From assembly GCA_002452215.1 (NCBI GenBank), contig DKCO01000053.1, forward strand, positions 1-64,000: a stretch of 64,000 bases of DNA, in the 5' to 3' direction. The notes below the pieces were generated by a model. The model was given only the letters and a program-made list of their open reading frames with translations. It ran no database searches and was not told the origin of the DNA. Position numbers and translations under genes: made by a program. Numbering within the stretch: position 1 is the first letter of the stretch; the number at the start of each line of letters is the position of its first letter. This document shows positions 27,966 to 35,725 of the stretch, in pieces. The stretch comes from Spirochaetales bacterium UBA6872 (lineage in GTDB: Bacteria > Spirochaetota > Spirochaetia > Sphaerochaetales > Sphaerochaetaceae).

Positions 27966-28940
27966 TTATTTTATCGTTCTCAAGAACTGTGTCCTCTCCC
28001 ATTGGTATCCTTCATCGCTTCTTTCTTGAGCAAGTTTTCCGCAGAAGTCGAATATGCTTTCATAGCCTTTCGTTCGCATCCAAGATGCAATGCCTGCATT
28101 GATCTCTTCGATTGCTTTGTATCCCTTATCGATAACTACAGAGCAGACCTCGAATGAACGTGCACCTGCCAAGAGCATCTTGATAGCTGTATTTGCATCA
28201 TGTATTCCTGTATTTGCAATAATATCCATCTTCACTTCACCGCTCATCAAAGCAACCCAGCGTAACGTTTCAACATAATCATTGGCATCTGAAAGCATTG
28301 GCCCCGGGACAAACTTAAGATTATCGATATCGATATCTGGGGCATAGAACTTGTTGAAAAGCACAACTCCATCAATCTTCAAGCTGTCCAATGTTGAAAT
28401 GACATTGGCAAGTGACGAGTATTTCTTGCCAATCTTCAAAATAACAGGACACGAAATGTTCTTTCTAGCAAATTGAGCAAAATCAAAAAGCGCCTTGTCT
28501 ACACTCTTTCCCTCTACTTTGGCATCGGATGCTATTGGATAGTAATCAAGTTCGATTGCATCAGCCCCGCATGAGACAAATCTCTGTGCATATTCAGCCC
28601 AAGAGTCCAAGCTTTTGCAACAAATGGAAGCAACTACTGGAATTTCAAGCTTCTTCTTTGCCTCTGACAAAAGCTTCATATACTTATCGATTATGAAATC
28701 GGCATGGTATGAGCCAAACGACTCAGAGCCAGCACCATTGAGAAACTCCCTGTTCTCCTCATATGCGCTTTCGACTTCCTTCTCTATTTGCTCTTGAAAA
28801 AGCGATTTCAGAACAACAGCGCCAGCACCAGCTTCCTCACACTTGAGCAAGTGATCTATATCCGCAGTATTTGGTCCTGCTGCTACTATAACAGGGCTTT
28901 TTATATCCAAGCCGACAAATTTTGTTTTGATTGAAGCCAT
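27966..28940 (-). CDS. dihydroorotate dehydrogenase-like FMN protein
   Basis: 324 residues forming a TIM-barrel of the DHOD family. LDIKSPVIVAAGPN resembles the FMN-binding first strand, followed by AGAGAVVLKSLF with the FMN-contacting Lys, VPGPMLS, IIANTGIHDANTAIKMLLAGARSFEVCSVVI (phosphate-binding glycines) and a C-terminal helix. The substrate strand, usually ELNxSCPN, is here ELDYYPIA, so the orotate-binding Asn residues are missing. It is likely not the pyrimidine enzyme PyrD but the DHOD-like paralogue found in several anaerobes. First gene of a three-gene run with the acyltransferase and lipoprotein, with AAGGAG before the ATG. Confidence 0.78.
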   Translation of the reverse strand: MASIKTKFVGLDIKSPVIVAAGPNTADIDHLLKCEEAGAGAVVLKSLFQEQIEKEVESAYEENREFLNGAGSESFGSYHADFIIDKYMKLLSEAKKKLEIPVVASICCKSLDSWAEYAQRFVSCGADAIELDYYPIASDAKVEGKSVDKALFDFAQFARKNISCPVILKIGKKYSSLANVISTLDSLKIDGVVLFNKFYAPDIDIDNLKFVPGPMLSDANDYVETLRWVALMSGEVKMDIIANTGIHDANTAIKMLLAGARSFEVCSVVIDKGYKAIEEINAGIASWMRTKGYESIFDFCGKLAQERSDEGYQWERTQFLRTIK

Positions 28941-29013
28941 TTGACACTCCTTACCCTCATTGTACTACAGTTGATTGTGCTTTAAAACAAGCTTTTATAT
29001 TGAAGAGAAACAA

Positions 29014-30279
29014 TCAATCCTGGACAAAGAGCTTATGATAATCGCAATCTATCTCGATAGCTTTTGATGGCCTTTGCATTATTTTGTACAAATTCAATGG
29101 AATCGCGATTGTTTTTCCAATCAAAGGCTCAACTATCGTATTGAACTTTGCTGGATGTGCTGTAGCAACAACAACAGTTGGTTCATCTGGAAAATGATCC
29201 CGCCTTACTCTCTCAGCACAAGCTGTATGTGGACAAAGAATGTATCCATTCTCATCATACATTTCCTTGATTGTCATCTTGATCTCATCATCAGAAACAC
29301 TAAATGAAGATACATTTTCCTTGAATGAACCATAGTTTGGAAACAAATCAAAGAGTCGTTCCATATTCGATGGAGCTCCAACGTCCATTGCATTTGCAAG
29401 TGTTTTCACTGAAGCTCTTGGCTCATATTTTCCACTCTCAAGATAGTCTGGTATAGTCCTGTTTGCATTGACAGCAAGAACAATCTTTGCTATTGGAGCA
29501 CCCATAGCCTTTGCCCAATAAGCTCCAGTGGAATTTCCAACATTCCCTGATGGAATTATAAGGTTCATCTTTGTCTTGTACTTTGCTTCAAAAAGCAAAG
29601 AAGCATAAACATAGTAAGCCATTTGAGGCAAGAGTCGACCAAGGTTTATCGAATTAGCAGAGGAAAGGCCATCTATGCTTTTATCCATGAATGCCTTTTT
29701 AACCATTCTTTGACAATCGTCAAAAGATCCATCAACCTCATATGACTCGACATTATCGCCCCATGAAGTAAGTTGAGCTCTTTGCCTATCAGCTACGCGC
29801 CCTTTTGGAAAAAGAACCTTTACTTTCAGGTTTTTCCTTCCATGGAATGCTGAGGCAACAGCACCACCTGTATCGCCAGACGTTGCAACAAGAATAGTCA
29901 ATTCCTTGCCTCTTTTCTCAAGAAGCTTTTCCATAGTAAAGGCCAAGAAGCGAGCGCCATAGTCCTTGAAAGCACTTGTTGGACCATATATGAGTTCCAT
30001 TATCTCTTTTGCATCCCCTTCCTTGAAAAAAGGCAAAGGAAAATCGAATGCGTTTTTACAAATCTCTTCCAGCTCAAACTCAAGCTCATCACCTTTGAAA
30101 AAAGGCTTTATTGCTTGGTACATTGCATACCAAAGACCCTTTGAAAGTGTAAAATCAGAAGGAAGAGTTGGCATTGTTTTTGGAACAAACAATCCTCCAT
30201 CTGGAGCAAGCCCCTTCAATATCGCACCGGATGCACTAAAGCCATTTTCATCTCTATTTCTTGTGGATACAAATTCCAT
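29014..30279 (-). CDS. thrC: threonine synthase
   Basis: 421 residues. This PLP enzyme converts O-phosphohomoserine to threonine. The N-terminus FVSTRNRDENGFSASGAILKGLAPDGGLFVP is the standard family start. The PLP lysine is in GPTSAFKDYGARF, and the phosphate-binding loop is NSTGAYWAK preceded by IIPSGNVG. The ATG at 30279 has GGAGG at the right distance; an upstream TTG overlaps that site. It follows thrA after 12 bases, so homoserine formed by ThrA passes toward threonine. A homoserine kinase (thrB) is not next to it. Confidence 0.93.
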   Translation of the reverse strand: MEFVSTRNRDENGFSASGAILKGLAPDGGLFVPKTMPTLPSDFTLSKGLWYAMYQAIKPFFKGDELEFELEEICKNAFDFPLPFFKEGDAKEIMELIYGPTSAFKDYGARFLAFTMEKLLEKRGKELTILVATSGDTGGAVASAFHGRKNLKVKVLFPKGRVADRQRAQLTSWGDNVESYEVDGSFDDCQRMVKKAFMDKSIDGLSSANSINLGRLLPQMAYYVYASLLFEAKYKTKMNLIIPSGNVGNSTGAYWAKAMGAPIAKIVLAVNANRTIPDYLESGKYEPRASVKTLANAMDVGAPSNMERLFDLFPNYGSFKENVSSFSVSDDEIKMTIKEMYDENGYILCPHTACAERVRRDHFPDEPTVVVATAHPAKFNTIVEPLIGKTIAIPLNLYKIMQRPSKAIEIDCDYHKLFVQD

Positions 30280-30291
30280 AAACACCTCCAA

Positions 30292-32703
30292 TTAAATCTT
30301 AGAGCCAAGATAAGCACTAAGTCGTAAGATATCAGCAAATACACCTGCAGCTGTTACCTCTGGTCCAGCTCCAGGCCCCTTTATGACCAATGGCTGCTTA
30401 TTGTAACGTGCCGTTGTGAAAGCAATCACATTGTCTGTACCATATGCCTCTGAAAATGGATGATCAGATGGATATTCGGCAAGAGATACTGAACATACTC
30501 CATTATCTACTTTACCGACATATCTTAGGCACATCCCCTTCTCCTTTGCTTTCTTGTAAAGATCAAGCATATAGCTATCAACTGTTTCAAGCTTGTCCAG
30601 AAATTCCTCTCTTGAGCATTGCTTCAGTTCATCAGGAACAAGAGACTCTACATTTATATCGCTGACTTCGACTTTGTAGCCAAGCTCTCTAGCTAGAATT
30701 ACAGTCTTTCGTGCAACATCCATTCCTGAAAGGTCATCACGAGGATCAGGCTCTGTGTAGCCAAGCTCCTTCGCTTTCTTTACCAATGACGAAAATGGAG
30801 TCGTCCCATCGAAGTTCGAAAAGAGCCATGCAAGTGTTCCCGATACCATGCCTTCTACTTTCTCTATAGTATCTCCAGTCTCTCTTAGGTCCTTAAGCGT
30901 GACAATGATTGGCAAACCAGCTCCTACAGTTGTCTCATAAAGATACTTTTTACCAGTTTTCTTTGTTGCCAAGATCAAGTCTTTGTAATACTCATAAGGC
31001 CCTGATGATGCCTTCTTGTTCGGAGTTATAATGTGAAATCCATCATTGATAAACGACTTATATTGCATTGCTCTTTCTTCTGATGATGTGCAATCCACAA
31101 GTACCCAATGAGGATAGTAGGCTGCCCTTATATGTGAAAGAAAAACCTTTTCATTGTATGCAACACCATTCTTCTCTAGCTCTTCTCGCCACTTTGCAAG
31201 ATCGATTCCATCCTCCGAAAGAAGCATCCTCTTGGATGTTGCAATACCTCTTACGCGGATATCCAAATCGAAATCCTTTTTCAATCTTTCCGATTCTTCT
31301 GAAATCTGATCCAAAAGAGTTCCGCCAATATTACCTGGACCGAATAGTCCAATTGAGAGTGTCTGCTGTGACATAAAGAACACTGAATGGAGAGCTCTCA
31401 AAGCTTTTGTCGCATCGCTTGACGCGATTACAGCAGATATGTTCCTCTCTGATGAACCTTGCGCAATAGCCCTGATGTTTATACCAGCACGAGCTAATGA
31501 GGAGAAGAACTTTCCAGCAACACCGATTCGTCCAGGCATTGCCTCTCCAACAGCAGCCAATATAGAAAGCTCTGTCTCGCTATCGATGCTTGTTATGCTT
31601 TGGCTTTCAAGTTCTTTTGCAAACTCATGCCTCAATGTCCTAGACGCTTTATTCGCTTGATGCTGTGGAACAGCAAAACATATAGAGTATTCAGAGGATG
31701 CTTGCGATATGAATATCACAGAGATGCCTTCGTTCCTCAATGCTGTGAATAAGCGCGAAGAAACACCTGGGACACCGGACATTCCCGATCCTTCGACATT
31801 TATCAATGAAACATTTCTGACAACAGAAAATGCTTTTACACTATCTTTATCTGTCGGATATATCTTTCCAGATATCACCGTTCCTCTTTCATCTATAGCA
31901 CCCCAATACCTTAGTGTTATTGGAAGTCCTTGGCTTGCACATGGCTGGAAAAAGCCCGGATGAACTATAGGAGCTCCGAAAAACGATAATTCGGTAGCCT
32001 CTGCATAAGTAAGATAATCGATAGGACTTGCCGATGGCACATCTCGCTTGGCAGCAGTGCATAGGATCGATTTTGTATTCCAGAAAGTAACAGGAGACGA
32101 ATATGACGCAGCAATCAACGACGCTGTATACTCAGCTTCGCCTTCCTCTCTTATGCGTCCAGATGCATCGACATTGTCATCTGCATGCAACAGTTCGCCC
32201 GATACAAAAACAGCACAATCCTCAAAAGTCGGACGGCGCTCAAGAATATCCTTGGGAGAAAAGCACTTTGCATCTATTCCTTCAGCTCTAAATCTTGCAG
32301 AAAGAATATCAGCAATGAATGTTGATGTAAGGGACTCAAAGTGCTCCTTTGCAGCTCCAGAGCCATCCTCAAGGATCCAGATAGCCTTCAAAATATCCTC
32401 GATATCAGAAAATGCAGCATTTATCCGTTGAGCAACTTTATCAAAGTTAGGGCCAGAGACAGCGCTCTCTAGAAACTCAATCCAATTCGACTGGCTGTTT
32501 TCAAGTCTTGCCCAAAGGCGCTCATCCTTGTTTGCTGCATCGTTCAAAAGGCTCTCAAAGCTAAGCTCTGGACTTCTTACTGGGCTTATAACAAAAATCT
32601 GACTCCTTTCTTCGCTCTTGTTGTAAATATCGAGAAGCTTTTCAACTCCAGATGCTGTTGAAACCATTGCTCCCTCTAAAGCATGTATGCGAGCATTATT
32701 CAC
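30292..32703 (-). CDS. thrA: ThrA-type protein: degenerate aspartokinase domain fused to homoserine dehydrogenase
   Basis: 803 residues from the GTG at 32703, which follows GGAGG; the ATG four codons earlier overlaps that site. The architecture is that of E. coli ThrA: kinase-like domain (about 1-285), ACT repeats (about 300-455) and homoserine dehydrogenase (about 460-803). The dehydrogenase is intact: GLFGPGNIGG, PNKKASSGPY, YETTVGAGLP and GYTEPDPRDDLSGMDVARK. The ACT part keeps SGMSGVPGVSSRLF and SEYSICFAVP. The kinase half has lost its active site: KFGGTS is replaced by HALEGAM, GRxGSDYSA by GRIREEGEAEYTAS, and the ATP motif TDVDGVYTCDPR by NTKSILCTAAKR. It is probably a threonine-regulated homoserine dehydrogenase with a pseudokinase. 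Aspartokinase must be supplied elsewhere. Confidence 0.88.
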   Translation of the reverse strand: MNNARIHALEGAMVSTASGVEKLLDIYNKSEERSQIFVISPVRSPELSFESLLNDAANKDERLWARLENSQSNWIEFLESAVSGPNFDKVAQRINAAFSDIEDILKAIWILEDGSGAAKEHFESLTSTFIADILSARFRAEGIDAKCFSPKDILERRPTFEDCAVFVSGELLHADDNVDASGRIREEGEAEYTASLIAASYSSPVTFWNTKSILCTAAKRDVPSASPIDYLTYAEATELSFFGAPIVHPGFFQPCASQGLPITLRYWGAIDERGTVISGKIYPTDKDSVKAFSVVRNVSLINVEGSGMSGVPGVSSRLFTALRNEGISVIFISQASSEYSICFAVPQHQANKASRTLRHEFAKELESQSITSIDSETELSILAAVGEAMPGRIGVAGKFFSSLARAGINIRAIAQGSSERNISAVIASSDATKALRALHSVFFMSQQTLSIGLFGPGNIGGTLLDQISEESERLKKDFDLDIRVRGIATSKRMLLSEDGIDLAKWREELEKNGVAYNEKVFLSHIRAAYYPHWVLVDCTSSEERAMQYKSFINDGFHIITPNKKASSGPYEYYKDLILATKKTGKKYLYETTVGAGLPIIVTLKDLRETGDTIEKVEGMVSGTLAWLFSNFDGTTPFSSLVKKAKELGYTEPDPRDDLSGMDVARKTVILARELGYKVEVSDINVESLVPDELKQCSREEFLDKLETVDSYMLDLYKKAKEKGMCLRYVGKVDNGVCSVSLAEYPSDHPFSEAYGTDNVIAFTTARYNKQPLVIKGPGAGPEVTAAGVFADILRLSAYLGSKI

Positions 32704-32719
32704 TGTTTCCTCCATTTAC

Positions 32720-32743
32720 AAAAAAAGCCCCCACCACGGGAGC
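32720..32743 (-). terminator. terminator/attenuator between rpmB and thrA
   Basis: On the minus strand GCTCCC-gtggt-GGGGGC is followed by TTTTTTT, ending only a few bases before the thrA ribosome binding site GGAGG. No promoter fits between them, so thrA-thrC either depend on read-through of this stem or on a promoter inside rpmB. Confidence 0.8.
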
Positions 32744-32766
32744 CCCTCTTTGCGTCAAGGTAAAAA

Positions 32767-32997
32767 TCAAACAATCTTTTCGACTTTACCACTTCTAAGA
32801 CAGCGAGTACAAACCTTGATTGTCTTATGAGTGCCATTGATGTTTGCTTTGACTTCTACTAGATTTGGTCTGAATTCGCGCTTTGTTGTCACGCCGATGT
32901 GCTGACCAACACCACCATACTTCTTGGCTTGGCCCTTTCTTGTTACTACAGAGCCTGAAATTGTTCCCTTGCCACAGATATCGCATCTTCTAGCCAT
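32767..32997 (-). CDS. rpmB: 50S ribosomal protein L28
   Basis: 76 residues. MARRCDICGKG at the start and CTRCLRSGK near the end give the two CxxC pairs of the zinc-binding form. GVTTKREFRPNL is the conserved core. It is part of the large ribosomal subunit. GGAAGGTGG stands before the ATG. A promoter and a structured 5' leader lie upstream, and a terminator-like stem downstream. Confidence 0.96.
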   Translation of the reverse strand: MARRCDICGKGTISGSVVTRKGQAKKYGGVGQHIGVTTKREFRPNLVEVKANINGTHKTIKVCTRCLRSGKVEKIV

Positions 32998-33032
32998 GAT
33001 TTATTCCACCTTCCAATGAGTTCAGCTTTATG

Positions 33033-33089
33033 GTCTTGGCACCTTTGTCGGAAAACAACCGAGAGCATGGTCAAAGTTATGCCTAAGAC
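33033..33089 (-). promoter_or_regulatory. structured 5' leader of rpmB
   Basis: The leader folds into one extended stem-loop on the minus strand: GTCTT(A)GGCA pairs with TGCCAAGAC (33080-33089 with 33033-33041), then CTTTG with CAAAG, then TCGG with CCGA around a TTGTTTT loop, with a 9-base one-sided bulge (ACCATGCTC). It lies between the promoter and the L28 start codon, a place where ribosomal proteins often bind to control their own synthesis. I do not recognise it as a named leader family. Confidence 0.5.
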
Positions 33090-33099
33090 AACAGATAGA

Positions 33100-33128
33100 C
33101 TATAACGCAAACTCAAATGGAGTGTAAA
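33100..33128 (-). promoter_or_regulatory. rpmB promoter
   Basis: On the minus strand TTTACA (33123-33128) and TTATAG (33100-33105) with a 17-base spacer. Transcription would start near 33093, giving a leader of about 95 bases. Confidence 0.65.
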
Positions 33129-33227
33129 GTCTTTTATTAATCTTTTTGCCCAGCTAACTAAAAAGCGAATGCAAAACCAGTCTATTCGACAGGCTTTTAA
33201 AACAATAACAAAATTTGCAATTTGCTA

Positions 33228-33256
33228 TTGACCTCATTTTCTTTTTCACATATACT
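33228..33256 (+). promoter_or_regulatory. promoter of the tRNA-Pro gene
   Basis: TTGACC (33228-33233), 17-base spacer, TATACT (33251-33256); the mature tRNA begins 15 bases later. One of the best promoter matches in the window. Confidence 0.8.
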
Positions 33257-33270
33257 CGCTTTTGTTGATT

Positions 33271-33343
33271 CGGGACGTCGCCTAGCGGCTATGGCGCCTG
33301 CTTTGGGAGCAGGATATCGATGGTTCGAGTCCATTCGTCCCGA
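33271..33343 (+). tRNA. tRNA-Pro (anticodon TGG)
   Basis: The cloverleaf is complete: acceptor CGGGACG/CGTCCCG, D stem GCC/GGC, anticodon stem CCTGC/GCAGG with loop TTTGGGA (anticodon TGG, proline), variable ATATC, and T arm GATGG-TTCGAGT-CCATT. The discriminator base is A; CCA is not encoded. Confidence 0.95.
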
Positions 33344-33350
33344 CTTGAAG

Positions 33351-33383
33351 CCAGAATTGAATGATTCAGTTCTGGTTTTTTTT
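33351..33383 (+). terminator. terminator after tRNA-Pro
   Basis: CCAGAATTGAA pairs with TTCAGTTCTGG (one T-G pair) and is followed by eight T. It closes a one-gene tRNA unit. From here to 33538 the sequence is very A+T-rich and shows no further feature. Confidence 0.88.
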
Positions 33384-33538
33384 ATGACAAGACAACCATT
33401 TAGAATTTTGCAACTCTTCAATAACATTATTAATTTCGATGGAAATTTGACTTGCAATTGGATTTTTCTTGACAATATATTTTTACAAAATTAAAATATA
33501 CTAAATTCAAATTAAGTAAAGATAAATTAAGTATAAAT

Positions 33539-34897
33539 ATGTTTGTAGGAAGACACAAAGAAATACAACAAATACAACAATCATTAAAAGACGATAAGTC
33601 CTCTGCCATATTGATTTACGGCAGAAGAAGAATAGGAAAGACGAGCCTGATCAATGAGGCTCTGAAACAATACACAGGAACAAAGATTATCTATGCCGCG
33701 ATACCTGATGAAATAGAAAAAAACACATCGAATTTATCAAAGCTAACAGGTTCCATCCTAAATGAGCCTTGGATGGGTTTTACTAACCTCCAGCACTATT
33801 TATCCTACCTAGCAAAAAGGGAAGAGGAGATAGTCATTGTTATTGATGAATACCAAGACATGAGAGGAAAAGATGAAAAACAAGCAATAATTATTGATGC
33901 ATTGTTAAGAGATTTCATTGATTACAAGAAAAGCAATATAAAACTTATAATATCAGGAAGTGCTATACGCATATTGCAAAACCTCGCAGAAAATAACAGC
34001 AATCCCCTATTCGGACGTTTTTCCTCTATCATCAATTTACAAGAGTTGAATTACTTAGAGGCAAGCGAGTTTTATAAAAACTCAAGCATAAAAGACAAAA
34101 TAGGATACTATGCTGTCTTTGGAGGATTGCCGAATATCCTATGCTTGATAGATGAAGAAAAAGGATTAAAAGCAAATATAGAATCGCTAATACTGCAACC
34201 AGAGGGTCTTGCACGATATTATATTGACACTGTCACATCTACAGAAGTTTCTGCTATCAATAATGGCAATATGATCATCCGCAGAATTGGAAACGGGAAA
34301 AAGCACTATAGCGAAATTGAAAGCGCCATACAAGAAGAGAAAGCAAGAAAGCAGCTATCGAAAACACTAAACGAATTGATAGAGTCACAGCTGATAGAAA
34401 AACAATACCCAATCAATAGGCAAAATGACAAAAAGAAAAGCTTTTATATTATAAAGAGCAATCTTCTTCGCTTTTGGTTTACATATCTAGATGGTTTTTC
34501 TGGAATTATCAGCCCACATGCATTTTTGGAGAAATACATAATGCCAAGCCTGAACACATTCATTAGCTACAGGTTTGAAACAATTGTCAAACAGTATTTT
34601 GCAACTATAAATAGGCACGATGTTATTTCAATAGGTTCTTATTGGTATGACAATAAAGAAACAAAGAGAAATGGAGAATTTGACATTGCATTGGAAACAA
34701 TAGACGGATATGAAGTCTATGAAGCAAAATACTATGAAAAACCTATGACTTTGGATGCAATTAAAGAAGAGATTGGAAAAGCTTTGAAAATCGATGGGAT
34801 AAGACTAAATGATTTTGGAATTGTCTCCTCATCTGGATTTGAAAATATCGATTTTCCAATAAAGACCATATCTGGAATTGATTTATACTCGCTCTAA
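33539..34897 (+). CDS. ATPase with C-terminal DUF234/nuclease-like domain
   Basis: 452 residues. The N-terminal P-loop is YGRRRIGKTSL (near 26-36), with Walker B IVIVIDEYQDM and a sensor-like LIISGSAIR. It belongs to the archaeal-type ATPase group (ATPase_2 plus DUF234) that is common in anaerobes. The C-terminal part holds a helix-turn-helix-like segment (about 240-300) and a restriction-endonuclease-like core, GEFDIAL then EVYEAKYY, the D...ExK pattern of PD-(D/E)XK nucleases. The role is unknown. It stands alone behind a tRNA gene, with no clear ribosome binding site and strongly A+T-rich flanks, which may indicate acquisition. Confidence 0.78.
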   Translation: MFVGRHKEIQQIQQSLKDDKSSAILIYGRRRIGKTSLINEALKQYTGTKIIYAAIPDEIEKNTSNLSKLTGSILNEPWMGFTNLQHYLSYLAKREEEIVIVIDEYQDMRGKDEKQAIIIDALLRDFIDYKKSNIKLIISGSAIRILQNLAENNSNPLFGRFSSIINLQELNYLEASEFYKNSSIKDKIGYYAVFGGLPNILCLIDEEKGLKANIESLILQPEGLARYYIDTVTSTEVSAINNGNMIIRRIGNGKKHYSEIESAIQEEKARKQLSKTLNELIESQLIEKQYPINRQNDKKKSFYIIKSNLLRFWFTYLDGFSGIISPHAFLEKYIMPSLNTFISYRFETIVKQYFATINRHDVISIGSYWYDNKETKRNGEFDIALETIDGYEVYEAKYYEKPMTLDAIKEEIGKALKIDGIRLNDFGIVSSSGFENIDFPIKTISGIDLYSL

Positions 34898-34976
34898 GCC
34901 AGTATCTTAGCATGAGAGCATGCAATATTTCCTGCCGTTTGCAAAGCACACTTATCGTGCATAAAATGCAAAAGCT

Positions 34977-35513
34977 TCATTGATTTGATGTCTTATTGCT
35001 AGCCGAAGAGGAATCAGTATTATCGTTTTCATTCATTAGCATCTTTTCCAAACGCGCCTGCTTTTCCAAAATAGCGTTAACTTTATCATACAAATCCCCT
35101 ATCATTATCTCTGTCTTAAGGTTCACCTTGTAGTCATTCTGGGCCCTTCTTCTATCTTTTTCCTCCTGCCTGTTTTGGCTCATCATGATCAATGGAGCTT
35201 GTATTGCTGCAACGCAAGAAAGCACAAGATTAAGCAGAATAAAAGGATATGGATCGAACTGCCCTACAAGCGCAAATATATTGAACAACATCCAAGCAAG
35301 AAGAACACCAACGAAAGAAAAGATAAAAGCCCAGCTACCAGCAAACTTTGCAATTCTATCAGCGGCTTTATCTCCAAAAGACTCTTTCGAATCCTCCTTG
35401 GATGGGTCAACAGCGACTGTGCTACTAGCCAGAAGGTCCAATACCTCTTTGTCTGTCATATCATGACGAATGTCCTTGACAACTTCCTTAAGCAGTTTTC
35501 TATTTTCCTTCAT
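34977..35513 (-). CDS. DUF1003 membrane protein
   Basis: 178 residues. Two membrane helices (about 55-75 and 88-110) are followed by a charged, helical C-terminus, and GSWAFIFSFVGVLLAWMLFN with ILLNLVLSCVAAIQAPLIMMSQNRQ is the DUF1003 signature. The function of the family is not established. GGGGGAG precedes the ATG. It is convergent with the ATPase gene; the 79 bases between them show no clear terminator. Confidence 0.88.
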   Translation of the reverse strand: MKENRKLLKEVVKDIRHDMTDKEVLDLLASSTVAVDPSKEDSKESFGDKAADRIAKFAGSWAFIFSFVGVLLAWMLFNIFALVGQFDPYPFILLNLVLSCVAAIQAPLIMMSQNRQEEKDRRRAQNDYKVNLKTEIMIGDLYDKVNAILEKQARLEKMLMNENDNTDSSSASNKTSNQ

Positions 35514-35667
35514 AAAACAACTCCCCCTTTAGACAAATCATTGAGCTTTGGCATATGCAATAAACTGAAGCCATTTTTATTCACACGTAGTGTATTTTAT
35601 GTTGATATGCCTGTCTATAATGACATCAAAAGTGTCTGTATTATTGGTTAGGAAACAGCTTTAGCAT

Positions 35668-35696
35668 TTAAAATGGCTCCAACAATTAGCTAGAGC
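35668..35696 (-). terminator. terminator after the GLUG-type lipoprotein
   Basis: On the minus strand GGCTCTA pairs with TGGAGCC (one T-G pair) around a 9-base loop and is followed by ATTTTA. Moderate U-tract. The rest of 35514-35725 shows nothing else. Confidence 0.6.
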
Positions 35697-35725
35697 CAGT
35701 AAATATTGACCAATATGCAATACTG

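Noticed and set aside
33197..33494. Open frames on both strands across tRNA-Pro and its terminator
   Set aside because: They exist only because the tRNA has no stop codons; the promoter, tRNA and terminator explain the sequence.
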